The notes beneath the pieces were generated by a model. The model saw only the letters and a program-made list of their open reading frames with translations. It searched no databases and was not told where the DNA came from. A DNA stretch of 48,346 bases, taken from assembly GCA_017452475.1 (NCBI GenBank), contig JAFTMJ010000007.1:1-48346 (forward strand), written 5' to 3'. The stretch's first letter is position 1; every line of letters begins with the position of its first letter. The position numbers and the translations under genes were made by a program. The stretch comes from Clostridia bacterium. GTDB taxonomy: Bacteria > Bacillota > Clostridia > Oscillospirales > CAG-272. Below are positions 16,682 through 26,605 of this stretch, piece by piece.

Positions 16682-16942
16682 ATGACTTATACGTTCAAAA
16701 CAAGAGGCGTTTGCGCATCTACCATTAATTTTGAGCTAAATGACGGCATTGTTTCCAACGTTTCCTTTATTGGTGGCTGCAACGGCAATCTAAAGGCTAT
16801 TTCAAAGCTGATTGAGGGTATGGAGGCGGAAAAGGTTATCTCCATTTTAAGCGGCAATAAATGCGGCTTTAAAAATACATCCTGCGCTGACCAGCTTTCC
16901 ATAGCTCTTGAAAAAGCATTAATTGAACAGAGTGGTAATTAA
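16682..16942 (+). CDS. TSCPD domain protein (TIGR03905 type)
   Basis: 86 residues. The whole protein is one TSCPD domain, with GGCNGNLKAISKLIEGM and KCGFKNTSCADQLSIALEKAL including the name-giving T-S-C-A-D. The domain also occurs at the C-terminus of some B12-dependent ribonucleotide reductases, where its cysteines may bind zinc; the stand-alone form has no firm function. AAGGAG lies six bases before the ATG. It is the first gene of a run with polA two bases downstream. Confidence 0.88.
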   Translation: MTYTFKTRGVCASTINFELNDGIVSNVSFIGGCNGNLKAISKLIEGMEAEKVISILSGNKCGFKNTSCADQLSIALEKALIEQSGN

Positions 16943-16944
16943 CA

Positions 16945-19452
16945 ATGAAAAATTTACTTATTGTTGACGGCAACAGTATTCTAAACCGCGCATATTACGG
17001 CATTCGCCCTCTTACTACAAAGGAGGGAATCCCTACTAACGCAATCTTCGGTATGATGACAATTTTGAAAAAGCATCTTGACCATATTAAGCCTGACTAT
17101 GCGGTTATTGCCTTTGACCTGCGCGCAAAGACCTTCCGCCATAAGGCGTGTGACTTTTACAAGGCTCAAAGGAAGCCTATGCCCGAGGATTTGGCTCAGC
17201 AGCTGCCATACGCAAAGGAGTGCGTTAAGCTCCTCGGCTTTAACATCGTTGAGTTAGAGGGCTATGAGGCTGACGATATTATCGGTACGGTTAGCCGTAT
17301 GACAAATGAAAATGTACATTCCTACATTTTGACGGGTGACCGCGACTCCTTGCAGCTCATTAATGACAACACCTCCGTTGTCCTTGTTAAAACCAAGGAG
17401 GATATTGTATATAATGAGGAAAAATTCACGGGCGAATACGGTGTTACCCCAACGCAGTACATTGATGTTAAGGCTATAATGGGTGACTCCTCCGACAATA
17501 TCCCCGGTGTTGCGGGAATTGGAGAAAAGGGCGCATTTAAGCTGATTAATGACTTTGGCAGTCTGGACAAGCTATACGAGGAATATGAAGGCTCTACCCT
17601 TTCGCAGGGAATGAAGGCAAAGCTTGAAAACGGACGGGAAATGGCATACACCTCAAAATTTTTGGCAACTATTGTGCTTGATGCTCCAATCAAAAATAGC
17701 CTTGAGGACTTTGAGTATGAGGGCTTGAAGGCGGCGGAGCTTCGCGCAATGTTTACAAAGCTTGAATTTGGCACCTTGATTAAAAAATTCAACCTTGATG
17801 TTGTTACTGCTCCTATTTTTAATGCTATCGAGGAGCCAACAACTCCAAAGGCGACAATTGAAAGAGATTTGAAGTGTGGCTTGCCAGCAAATGTTGAAAA
17901 TGAACCCTGTGCCATACATTTCTTTGACGGTAAGCTATATGTACACACGTCAAGCGGTGAAAGCTACGAGTATGAGGCGGAGTGCGCCAAAGAATTTTTA
18001 AAGAAAACTCCTGTTATTTGCCACGATGTTAAGTCGATTTTAAAGGAATATGAGGTTTGCTGTGTGTTTGACACAATGCTTGCAGGCTATGTTATTTCTC
18101 CATCCGACTCCACCTATGCTCTGCCTGCGCTTTCCATTTCATACCTTGACACGGTTTTTGAGGAAAAATACGGCGCGCAGATAATATACTCACTTTATAA
18201 GGAAATGAAGGCAAGGCTTGAAAGAGATAACACGCTTAATATTTTAACCGATATTGAAATTCCATTGGCTTATGTGCTTTCCTCTATGGAGAAGGAGGGC
18301 TTTAGGGTTGATATTAACGGCTTAAAGGAATACTCCCTTTACCTTACCGAAATGGCTGAGGCGCTAAAGCAAAGAATTTATATGCTTTCGGGGGAGGAGT
18401 TTAACATCAATTCTCCAAAGCAGCTTGGCGAGGTTTTGTTTGACCATATGGGTCTGCCCCACGGCAAGAAAACAAAGACAGGCTACTCCACAAGCATTGA
18501 TGTGCTTGAGGATTTGGCTGATAAATATGAAATTGTCAGCGAGGTTTTGGAATACAGAAAGGTTGTTAAGCTGAACAACACCTATTGCGAGGGCTTGACA
18601 AAGTTGGCAGATGAAAACGGTAGGGTGCATACAACCTTTAACCAAACGGTTGCAGTGACAGGGCGCTTATCCTCCACTGAGCCAAATTTGCAAAACATCC
18701 CTATAAGAACCGAGCTTGGCAAGGCGATGAGAAAGTATTTTATCACCAAGAACGAAAATTATGTTCTTGTTGATGCGGACTATTCACAAATTGAGCTAAA
18801 GGTCCTTGCCCATATGTCCAAGGATGCAAACATGATATACGCATTCAGAAGCGGCGCCGATATACACACAATGACCGCTTCCCAAGTGTTTGGTGTAGCC
18901 CCCGAGGATGTGACTCCAGAGCTGAGAAAGCGGGCAAAGGCGGTTAATTTCGGTATTGTATACGGCATTGGCTCCTTCTCTCTTTCTAAGGATTTGCACG
19001 TTAGCAACAAGGAGGCAAAGCAGTATATTGACTCCTACTTTGCAACATATCCCGATGTGCATAGCTTTATTAAGTCCTTAATTGAGAGCGCTAAGACGGC
19101 GGGTTATGCTAAAACAATGTTTGGCAGAATAAGATACATTCCCGAGCTTGCCTCAAGCAATAAGAATATGCAGGCATTTGGCGAAAGGGCGGCTATGAAC
19201 AGCCCGATACAGGGTACTGCCGCTGATATTATTAAAATTGCTATGATTAATGTTGACAAGGCATTAAGAGAGGCAAAAATTGATGCAAGGCTTATTTTGC
19301 AGGTACACGACGAGCTTATCATTGAGGCTCATAGGGACTGTGCCGAGGCGGCTCATAAATTACTAAAGGAAGAAATGGAAAAAGCTATTACGCTTTTAGT
19401 GCCATTGACTGCGGATGTGGCGGTTGGTGACAACTGGCTGGATGCAAAATGA
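16945..19452 (+). CDS. polA: DNA polymerase I
   Basis: 835 residues. Residues 1-290 are the 5'-3' exonuclease (LLIVDGNSILNRAYYG, EADDIIGT, TGDRDSLQL, MGDSSDNIPGVAGIGEKGA). Residues ~310-450 hold a shrunken 3'-5' exonuclease-like domain in which the first metal-binding D-x-E is absent (AIHFFDGKLYVH), so proofreading is probably lost, as in other small-domain bacterial Pol I enzymes. Residues ~450-835 are the polymerase: motif A DADYSQIELKVLAH near 610, motif B RAKAVNFGIVYG near 660 and motif C QVHDELIIE near 785. Replaces RNA primers and fills repair gaps. Its stop overlaps ispE by four bases. Confidence 0.96.
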   Translation: MKNLLIVDGNSILNRAYYGIRPLTTKEGIPTNAIFGMMTILKKHLDHIKPDYAVIAFDLRAKTFRHKACDFYKAQRKPMPEDLAQQLPYAKECVKLLGFNIVELEGYEADDIIGTVSRMTNENVHSYILTGDRDSLQLINDNTSVVLVKTKEDIVYNEEKFTGEYGVTPTQYIDVKAIMGDSSDNIPGVAGIGEKGAFKLINDFGSLDKLYEEYEGSTLSQGMKAKLENGREMAYTSKFLATIVLDAPIKNSLEDFEYEGLKAAELRAMFTKLEFGTLIKKFNLDVVTAPIFNAIEEPTTPKATIERDLKCGLPANVENEPCAIHFFDGKLYVHTSSGESYEYEAECAKEFLKKTPVICHDVKSILKEYEVCCVFDTMLAGYVISPSDSTYALPALSISYLDTVFEEKYGAQIIYSLYKEMKARLERDNTLNILTDIEIPLAYVLSSMEKEGFRVDINGLKEYSLYLTEMAEALKQRIYMLSGEEFNINSPKQLGEVLFDHMGLPHGKKTKTGYSTSIDVLEDLADKYEIVSEVLEYRKVVKLNNTYCEGLTKLADENGRVHTTFNQTVAVTGRLSSTEPNLQNIPIRTELGKAMRKYFITKNENYVLVDADYSQIELKVLAHMSKDANMIYAFRSGADIHTMTASQVFGVAPEDVTPELRKRAKAVNFGIVYGIGSFSLSKDLHVSNKEAKQYIDSYFATYPDVHSFIKSLIESAKTAGYAKTMFGRIRYIPELASSNKNMQAFGERAAMNSPIQGTAADIIKIAMINVDKALREAKIDARLILQVHDELIIEAHRDCAEAAHKLLKEEMEKAITLLVPLTADVAVGDNWLDAK

Positions 19453-20333
19453 GTACTGTTTATAAGGATTTAGCATACGGCAAAATCAACCTGTATTTAG
19501 ATGTGCTTGACCGTATAGAGAACGGATACCACAACGTGGAGTCCGTTATGCAAAGCGTTTCTCTTTGCGACATTATAGCCTTGGAAATTGACGAGATTGA
19601 CAGGGAAACGGAATGTGAAATCAGCGTTTTTTCTGAAAACGCAAATGTCCCGAACGATAAAACAAATTTGGTGTACAAATGCGCAAAAAAATTTCTTGAT
19701 TACACAGGTGTTAAAGGGAAAAGACTCTCCTTTTCCATTCAAAAGCAGATACCTATTGCGGCAGGAATGGCAGGGGGCAGCAGTGACGGCGCAACCGCTA
19801 TGAAGCTTTTAAACAAAGCACTTGGCGGTCTGCTTTCCTATGAGGAAATGTGTAAGCTTGGCGCAACTGTTGGGGCTGATATTCCCTTCTGCTTAACGGG
19901 TGGGACCTGCATTTGCAAAGGAATTGGCGAGAAAATAACTCCACTTTCATCCTTTAAGGATGTTTTCCTTGTTTGCGCAGTTGACTCCTCCTCTGTTTCC
20001 ACCCCTGTTGCCTTCTCCCTGCTTGATGAAAAATACGGAACAGGCTGTGAACGCTCAAATGATATTGGCATCATTGCCAATGCTATTGAGGACAGAGATA
20101 TAATGGCTGTTGGCAGACTGCTTTACAACAAGTTTGAGGGAGTAATTATACAGCAAAACGAGAATGTTGAAAAAATAAAGAAAATTATGGTTGAAAGCGG
20201 TGCTGTGGGCGCGCTTATGAGTGGCAGCGGTCCGTCGGTTTTCGGCATTTTTATGGATGAAATTTCACAAAATAAGGCGCTTTGCGAGCTTAAAAATTGT
20301 TCAATAAATGCTTTTTTGTGCAAAACCGTTTAA
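19449..20333 (+). CDS. ispE: 4-diphosphocytidyl-2-C-methyl-D-erythritol kinase
   Basis: 294 residues, GHMP kinase. Motif 1 is AYGKINLYLDVLDRIENGYHNVE (catalytic-site K and H region), motif 2 the ATP loop PIAAGMAGGSSDGATAMKLL, and motif 3 ALMSGSGPSVFG. It phosphorylates CDP-methylerythritol in the non-mevalonate isoprenoid pathway, which this organism therefore uses. ATG overlaps the polA stop (ATGA), so the genes are coupled. Confidence 0.95.
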   Translation: MSTVYKDLAYGKINLYLDVLDRIENGYHNVESVMQSVSLCDIIALEIDEIDRETECEISVFSENANVPNDKTNLVYKCAKKFLDYTGVKGKRLSFSIQKQIPIAAGMAGGSSDGATAMKLLNKALGGLLSYEEMCKLGATVGADIPFCLTGGTCICKGIGEKITPLSSFKDVFLVCAVDSSSVSTPVAFSLLDEKYGTGCERSNDIGIIANAIEDRDIMAVGRLLYNKFEGVIIQQNENVEKIKKIMVESGAVGALMSGSGPSVFGIFMDEISQNKALCELKNCSINAFLCKTV

Positions 20334-20348
20334 TTTGTCACTTTCTTG

Positions 20349-21892
<1,544 letters not shown>

Positions 21893-21910
21893 TATAATTT
21901 GCTTAACATT

Positions 21911-21957
21911 AAAGCCGTTCAAAATCGGATACCCGATTTTGAACGGCTTTTTGTTTG
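21911..21957 (+). terminator. terminator after guaB
   Basis: An 18-bp perfect stem (21911-21928 with 21933-21950), loop ATAC, followed by a T-rich tract. The A-run on the left side is short, but convergent transcription of the lipoprotein gene could also end here. Confidence 0.9.
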
Positions 21958-21977
21958 TTTTTTATTTTAGTTGAATG

Positions 21978-23078
21978 TTATTTGACTGTTTTAACTAATA
22001 AATAGACATCAAAATTTTCTGCAAGCTCACTTGTATCTTGAATATACAAGTCGTAGAACTTCACATCGTTTATGCTTAGGTAATCATTTGTATATTGCAA
22101 GTATTGTTCTACAGTTAAATATAGATTGCCGTTTTTGATTTCCTTTTCGGTGATTATAAAATCATATTTTGGCTCGTTTGGTAAGTAAAGCACAACTCTA
22201 AAATCTATTTTGCTGTGCTTGTTGTAATATTCTAAGCCAAAAGATTTTTCAAGCTCTGAGCCTTTTTCAACCACCCATGCAGTCGGATTTTCAGGCAAGG
22301 TGGCACTTGCATTATGTGTTACATAGCCGTGCGATGATTTATCGGGAGAAGGAAGTAAGCTTCCTTCATCATCTGCATAAATTTCATCTTCTATATCATT
22401 TTTTCCATTCACGGTGATTTGTTGCAATTGCTCTGTGTATTCAACCGAATTTTTGGGAACAACAATAAAACTGGTGTATACATAAGGATCTGCCGGTTGT
22501 TCATGTGGAACTTGGTCTTCCGACTTATAGTAATCAAGACATATGTTATATTTGCCTTCACTAAAAATTAAATCATAATACCCAATTAATCTTTTTTCAT
22601 GTGTATCATCATAGAAAAACTGCTTAACACAAACCACATAGTTTAGATCAAGTATACTTGAATCAAATTCAGTAGGTATAATGTATGTTGACAATTCATC
22701 ATATGTTTCTATAAATTTTAAGTACGCACCGACTTTTTTAAGTCCGTCTTCACCTAAAGGTATATCAAAGCAGTCAGAGACTTCTTCATATTCTCTTATT
22801 TCCGGATAGTATATATCCTTTTCTTCGTATCCTATATATACCTTGTTTCCATGTTTTTCGTGTAAATTAGAATTGATATTTGAGTTGATATCGATACTTG
22901 AATCGTTGGATATGTCAGAACCATCATTCAAGCTTATGTCTGTGCTATTGTCAGTTTTGCTATTCGTGTCCGTATCATTTGAATTGCAAGACGAAAAAAT
23001 TCCTATCAAAATAAACGTAACAATCAGCATTGAAAATAGTTTTTTCATAAAATTACTCCTATTCAATAGAATTTTCAT
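21978..23078 (-). CDS. putative lipoprotein, function unknown
   Basis: 366 residues (or 356 from ATG 23048). The N-terminal hydrophobic stretch KLFSMLIVTFILIGIFSSC ends in a lipobox, so it should be a lipid-anchored surface protein. After the Cys comes a disordered linker rich in Asn, Asp and Ser (residues ~32-75), then two poorly defined domains; I recognise neither. Two in-frame ATGs each have a good Shine-Dalgarno sequence (AAGGAG before 23078; AGGAG before 23048); both give a workable signal peptide. It has its own AT-rich upstream region shared with the divergent AI-2E gene. Confidence 0.75.
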   Translation of the reverse strand: MKILLNRSNFMKKLFSMLIVTFILIGIFSSCNSNDTDTNSKTDNSTDISLNDGSDISNDSSIDINSNINSNLHEKHGNKVYIGYEEKDIYYPEIREYEEVSDCFDIPLGEDGLKKVGAYLKFIETYDELSTYIIPTEFDSSILDLNYVVCVKQFFYDDTHEKRLIGYYDLIFSEGKYNICLDYYKSEDQVPHEQPADPYVYTSFIVVPKNSVEYTEQLQQITVNGKNDIEDEIYADDEGSLLPSPDKSSHGYVTHNASATLPENPTAWVVEKGSELEKSFGLEYYNKHSKIDFRVVLYLPNEPKYDFIITEKEIKNGNLYLTVEQYLQYTNDYLSINDVKFYDLYIQDTSELAENFDVYLLVKTVK

Positions 23079-23390
23079 GATTAGATCTCCTTGAATTTAA
23101 TTAGTTTAGTCTTGATTTTTTTAACGCCTGTACTGTTTTTTCTATTTTTTGGAAATCTTTACAATTACATTATACACTATTTTTTTGTTCAAAATATAAA
23201 ATTTCAAATGAATTTACGGTGAATTTTTAGTGAAAATGCGTAAATTCTCAAAATATGATAAATTTTAGGTCGAGCCTTCTCGTTATTTCCTTTATTTTGT
23301 TAATAATTAATATTTTTTTGATTTTCTATTGACTTATTTATTTTTTTGTTATAAAATTTAATTACTACACTTTTTGCACAGGAGATTTCA
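23079..23390. other. AT-rich divergent intergenic region
   Basis: 312 bases without a gene. On the minus strand a TATAAT (23169-23174) is a plausible -10 for the lipoprotein, without a clear -35. On the plus strand the AI-2E promoter lies at 23329-23357. The part between, with many A and T runs, shows no hairpin or repeat that I can support. Confidence 0.5.
23329..23357 (+). promoter_or_regulatory. promoter of the AI-2E family gene
   Basis: -35 TTGACT (23329-23334), 17-bp spacer and -10 TAAAAT (23352-23357), 34 bases before the ATG. Confidence 0.65.
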
Positions 23391-24803
23391 ATGTTCAAGG
23401 GATTCAAGAAAAACGATAACTATTTCATTATTGCTGTATATGCTTTTCTTGTTATTGCTGCCTCAATTGGTTTGATTTGGTTGCTTGTTAATTTCAGCAC
23501 CATTACAGGCTGGGTTGGTGATGTTATAACAGCTATGTCATCGTTTATATACGGCTTCGTAATAGCTTATATCTGTAATGCCATTTACAAAAAGCTGCAC
23601 AAATATGTGTTTAAATTTGTGAGCAAGAAAAAGCCGCGCCCAAGGCTTAGAAAGGCGCTTTCTATCGTATTTACTTATATTATTTTCGTTGCGCTTATTT
23701 CTCTGCTTATTTTGGCAATTATCCCAAGCATTACGGAAAACATCGAAAAGCTTATTAACGAAATCAGTGATTATATAACAAACATTGAAGGCTGGCTGCA
23801 CGACACGCTGACTACTATTTCAAAATATATCCCTGCAATTAAACCGGATGATGCCATTAATTCAATTTACTCCTTCTTCTCTCCTACTGAGGGTGAGGGT
23901 ATCTTTGGCTCCATCCTTGCTTTTGTTGCAGATAATATAATTGCTATAGGTACTACGCTTGTTAACCACATTTTCTATATTTTCGTTGGCTTTATCCTTT
24001 CCATCTACTTCCTTATTTACAAGGATATGATGGTTGCAAAATGTAAGAAGGTTTTCTGTGCCTTGTTCAAGGAAAAGACATACAAGCGCATTGTTGATTT
24101 TGCAAGGTTCAGCGACAAGACATTTGGTAGGTATATGCTTGGCGCTATTGTGGACTCTGCTTTGGTTGGAATTATTCTCTTTATCGTTCTTGCCATTTTG
24201 CAGTACCCATTGGCTCCTTTGATTGCCGTAATTTGCGGTGTTACAAACATTATTCCTTTCTTTGGTCCGTTCATTGGCGCCATTCCGTCTGCTTTGCTCA
24301 TTTTGATTGCTACAGGTGATATCTTCAAGGTTATCATTTTTGCGGTTATCGTTTTGGTTCTTCAGCAGATTGACGGTAACCTTATTGCCCCACATATTCA
24401 CGGTGCATCAACAGGTCTTACACCTATTGGCGTTATTGCTGCCGTTACATTTACCTCACATGTGTTTGGATTTATCGGTATGGTAATTGGCGTTCCGCTT
24501 TGCGCTGTAATTGCTTACTACATTACCCTTCTTATCGAAAAGAAGCTTAAGAAAAAGCATTTGCCGACACAAACGGAATATTACCGTGTGGCTGATGTTT
24601 ATGAAGATGAGAACTTTGCCAAGGCAAGATATGCCTTAGAGGCGGAGGAAAGCCTTGACAACTCCGAAACCATTGCAACCGCCGCCATCAAGGAGGAGGT
24701 GCTCCAGGAAATTAAGGAGCAGGTTGTTGAAAAGGTAATGAATGAGGCGCTCGACAACATTAACGAGGAAGCCGAGCAAAAGGTTATTGACGGCGATGTA
24801 TAA
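23391..24803 (+). CDS. AI-2E family transporter
   Basis: 470 residues with about eight membrane segments in the AI-2E/UPF0118 layout: two N-terminal helices (IIAVYAFLVIAASIGLIWLLV and a second near 40-60), a basic loop (KFVSKKKPRPRLRK), a large central segment and the family signature near 270-340 with GVTNIIPFFGPFIGAIPSALL and DGNLIAPHIHG. Family members include TqsA and Na+/H+ antiporter-like proteins; the substrate cannot be told. The C-terminal ~90 residues are an acidic, helical tail (EVLQEIKEQVVEKVMNEALD) likely to be cytoplasmic. GGAG lies seven bases before the ATG. It is a single-gene unit ended by a terminator. Confidence 0.9.
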   Translation: MFKGFKKNDNYFIIAVYAFLVIAASIGLIWLLVNFSTITGWVGDVITAMSSFIYGFVIAYICNAIYKKLHKYVFKFVSKKKPRPRLRKALSIVFTYIIFVALISLLILAIIPSITENIEKLINEISDYITNIEGWLHDTLTTISKYIPAIKPDDAINSIYSFFSPTEGEGIFGSILAFVADNIIAIGTTLVNHIFYIFVGFILSIYFLIYKDMMVAKCKKVFCALFKEKTYKRIVDFARFSDKTFGRYMLGAIVDSALVGIILFIVLAILQYPLAPLIAVICGVTNIIPFFGPFIGAIPSALLILIATGDIFKVIIFAVIVLVLQQIDGNLIAPHIHGASTGLTPIGVIAAVTFTSHVFGFIGMVIGVPLCAVIAYYITLLIEKKLKKKHLPTQTEYYRVADVYEDENFAKARYALEAEESLDNSETIATAAIKEEVLQEIKEQVVEKVMNEALDNINEEAEQKVIDGDV

Positions 24804-24811
24804 ATACAAGC

Positions 24812-24840
24812 AAAGAGCTGATTAATTTCAGCTCTTTTTT
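24812..24840 (+). terminator. terminator after the AI-2E gene
   Basis: A 10-bp stem (24812-24821 with 24828-24837), loop TTAATT, then a T-run. Confidence 0.88.
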
Positions 24841-24894
24841 GTTTATTCTTCTCTTTTTGGCAAATAATAAATAAAAACAAAAGGAGAATTGCAA

Positions 24895-26145
24895 ATGAAA
24901 GCAAGAATTTACTCTATAAAAGCACGAGAAATTATTGACTCTCGGGGGACACCTACTGTTGAAGCAACCGTAACCCTGTGCGGTGGCTACAGGGGTACTG
25001 CCTCCTCACCCTCCGGGGCTTCCACAGGCATTTTTGAAGCGCTTGAGCTAAGGGACAAGGAAAAAAGGTATTTTGGCAAGGGAGTTTTAAGGGCGGTTGA
25101 AAACATAAACAAAATCATTGCCCCCAAGCTTGTTGGCAGTAAGGGCGCAACTGTAAGGTATATTGACAAAAAGCTAATTTCCTTAGACGGAACGGAAAAC
25201 AAAAGTAGGCTGGGAGCGAATGCAACCCTTGCAGTTTCCTTAGCCTTGGCAAAGGCGAATGCTAAGGAGCTTGGTGTTCCGCTATACAAGTACATTGGCG
25301 GTATTTGCGCGGAAAAGATGCCCATACCTATGATGAACATTTTAAACGGCGGCGCCCACGCAACAAACAACCTGGATATACAGGAGTTTATGATTGTGCC
25401 CTTCGGCTTTGATGAGTTTAGCCAAGCTCTGCGGGCAGGATGCGAAATTTACAACGAGCTAAAGAAAATACTAAAAGGCAGAGGTCTTTCCACATCCGTG
25501 GGTGACGAGGGAGGCTTTGCGCCCGATTTAGAGAGCCACGAGCAGGCTATTGAATTAATTGTTGAGGCGATTAACGGCGCAGGGTACGACACGGACAGGG
25601 TGAAAATTGCCCTTGATATTGCCGCCAGCGAGTGGTGGGAGGGGGATGGAAAATATATGCTCCCAAAGCAGAAAAAGGAATATACAACCGCTGAATTAAT
25701 TGATAAATGGAGTAGCTTAATAAGCAAATATCCTATTCTCTCCATTGAGGACCCCTTAGGGGAGGAGGATTACGATGGCTGGACAGAAATCACAAGCCTC
25801 TTGGGCAAAAGAGTGATGCTTGTGGGGGATGACCTATTTGTAACGAATTCAAAAAGGCTAAAAATGGGCTTTGACAAGAAAATGGGCAATTCTATTTTGA
25901 TAAAACCGAACCAAATCGGCACTCTTACCGAAACATTGGAGGTTATTTATATGGCGAAAAGCAAAGGGTATAACACCATTATTTCCCACCGTTCGGGTGA
26001 AACGGATGACACCTATATTGCGGATATTGCCGTTGGAACAAACGCAGGCTTTATCAAAACAGGGGCACCCTGCAGAATGGACAGGGTTTCAAAATACAAC
26101 AGACTGCTAAGAATTGAAGAGGAAATTTACAGAAATGTTAAATGA
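24895..26145 (+). CDS. eno: enolase (phosphopyruvate hydratase)
   Basis: 416 residues, slightly shorter than the usual ~430. The N-terminal signature [15 protein letters not shown], the loop [17 protein letters not shown], acid/base [10 protein letters not shown] (Glu), Mg2+ ligands in [18 protein letters not shown] and LVGDDLF, and the catalytic Lys in [14 protein letters not shown] are all present, as is [18 protein letters not shown]. It interconverts 2-phosphoglycerate and phosphoenolpyruvate. AAGGAG eight bases upstream selects ATG 24895 over the in-frame TTG at 24889. A short inverted repeat follows the stop. Confidence 0.95.
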   Translation: MKARIYSIKAREIIDSRGTPTVEATVTLCGGYRGTASSPSGASTGIFEALELRDKEKRYFGKGVLRAVENINKIIAPKLVGSKGATVRYIDKKLISLDGTENKSRLGANATLAVSLALAKANAKELGVPLYKYIGGICAEKMPIPMMNILNGGAHATNNLDIQEFMIVPFGFDEFSQALRAGCEIYNELKKILKGRGLSTSVGDEGGFAPDLESHEQAIELIVEAINGAGYDTDRVKIALDIAASEWWEGDGKYMLPKQKKEYTTAELIDKWSSLISKYPILSIEDPLGEEDYDGWTEITSLLGKRVMLVGDDLFVTNSKRLKMGFDKKMGNSILIKPNQIGTLTETLEVIYMAKSKGYNTIISHRSGETDDTYIADIAVGTNAGFIKTGAPCRMDRVSKYNRLLRIEEEIYRNVK

Positions 26146-26160
26146 GGGAATTTTCCCTCA
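26143..26160 (+). terminator. weak hairpin at the end of eno
   Basis: TGAGGGAA and TTCCCTCA form an inverted repeat straddling the stop codon (26143-26150 with 26153-26160). No clear T-run follows, so it may stabilise the mRNA end rather than terminate. Confidence 0.4.
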
Positions 26161-26200
26161 TATACATATATTAAATAATTAAATTATTTTTAAAGTTAAC

Positions 26201-26229
26201 TTGACTTTATAAAAGTTATATGTTATACT
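26201..26229 (+). promoter_or_regulatory. strong promoter of the SRP RNA gene
   Basis: -35 TTGACT (26201-26206), 17-bp spacer, -10 TATACT (26224-26229) with an upstream TG giving an extended -10. Transcription would begin about 30 bases before the base of the SRP RNA, implying 5' processing. Confidence 0.8.
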
Positions 26230-26267
26230 ATTTGCGTGTGAATTTTACACAATATTTAGCCAAATAC

Positions 26268-26574
26268 AAGCTGTGATATAAGGTCATACTATCCGGGGCG
26301 GTAGCGGTGCCCTGTACCTGAAATCCGCTATAGCAGGGGTGAATTCCCATTTTGAGGGATATTCTTGTGTGGTCAGCACCTTTAACAGAAGCGTTGACGG
26401 ATGAGTCTTGCGCAATTGTCGGCTGTGAACCGTGTCAGGTGGGGGACCAAGCAGCACTAAGCAGTTGTGATGATGTGCCGCAAGAGTGCTTGTCTCGAGC
26501 AGATGCTAAGGGAACGCGCATGTAAGGATATTTCGATCTTTGGGTGTATGATCTTATATGACAGCTTGTTTTTT
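26268..26574 (+). ncRNA. ffs: signal recognition particle RNA, large Bacillus type (with Alu domain)
   Basis: The 5' Alu domain shows GGGGCGGTAGCGGTGCCCTG and CCTGAAATCCGCTATAGCAG. The S domain helix 8 has GAACCGTGTCAGG, then AAGCAGCACTAAGCAG around a GNRA loop GGGA at 26443-26446. The loop is closed by U-A, G-C, G-C pairs (26440-26442 with 26447-26449) where many bacteria have UCC/GGA with GGAA, a compensated change. The two ends (26268-26289 with 26546-26567) pair over 22 positions with one mismatch and one G-U, and a T-run follows at once (26569-26574), so the closing helix also looks like the terminator. Location before dnaX is as in Bacillus. The RNA works with Ffh in membrane targeting. 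Confidence 0.95.
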
Positions 26575-26605
26575 ATACCGAGCAAAGTACAGAAAGGAGC
26601 TTTTT

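Noticed and set aside
17322-17948. 208-codon minus-strand frame in polA
   Set aside because: Shadow of the polA frame, Ser-rich, without start signal.
23862-24401. 179-codon minus-strand frame in the AI-2E gene
   Set aside because: Asn-rich shadow of hydrophobic codons in the plus-strand membrane protein.
26160-26240. Riboswitch upstream of the SRP/dnaX unit
   Set aside because: The region is AT-rich promoter sequence; the structured part is the SRP RNA itself.
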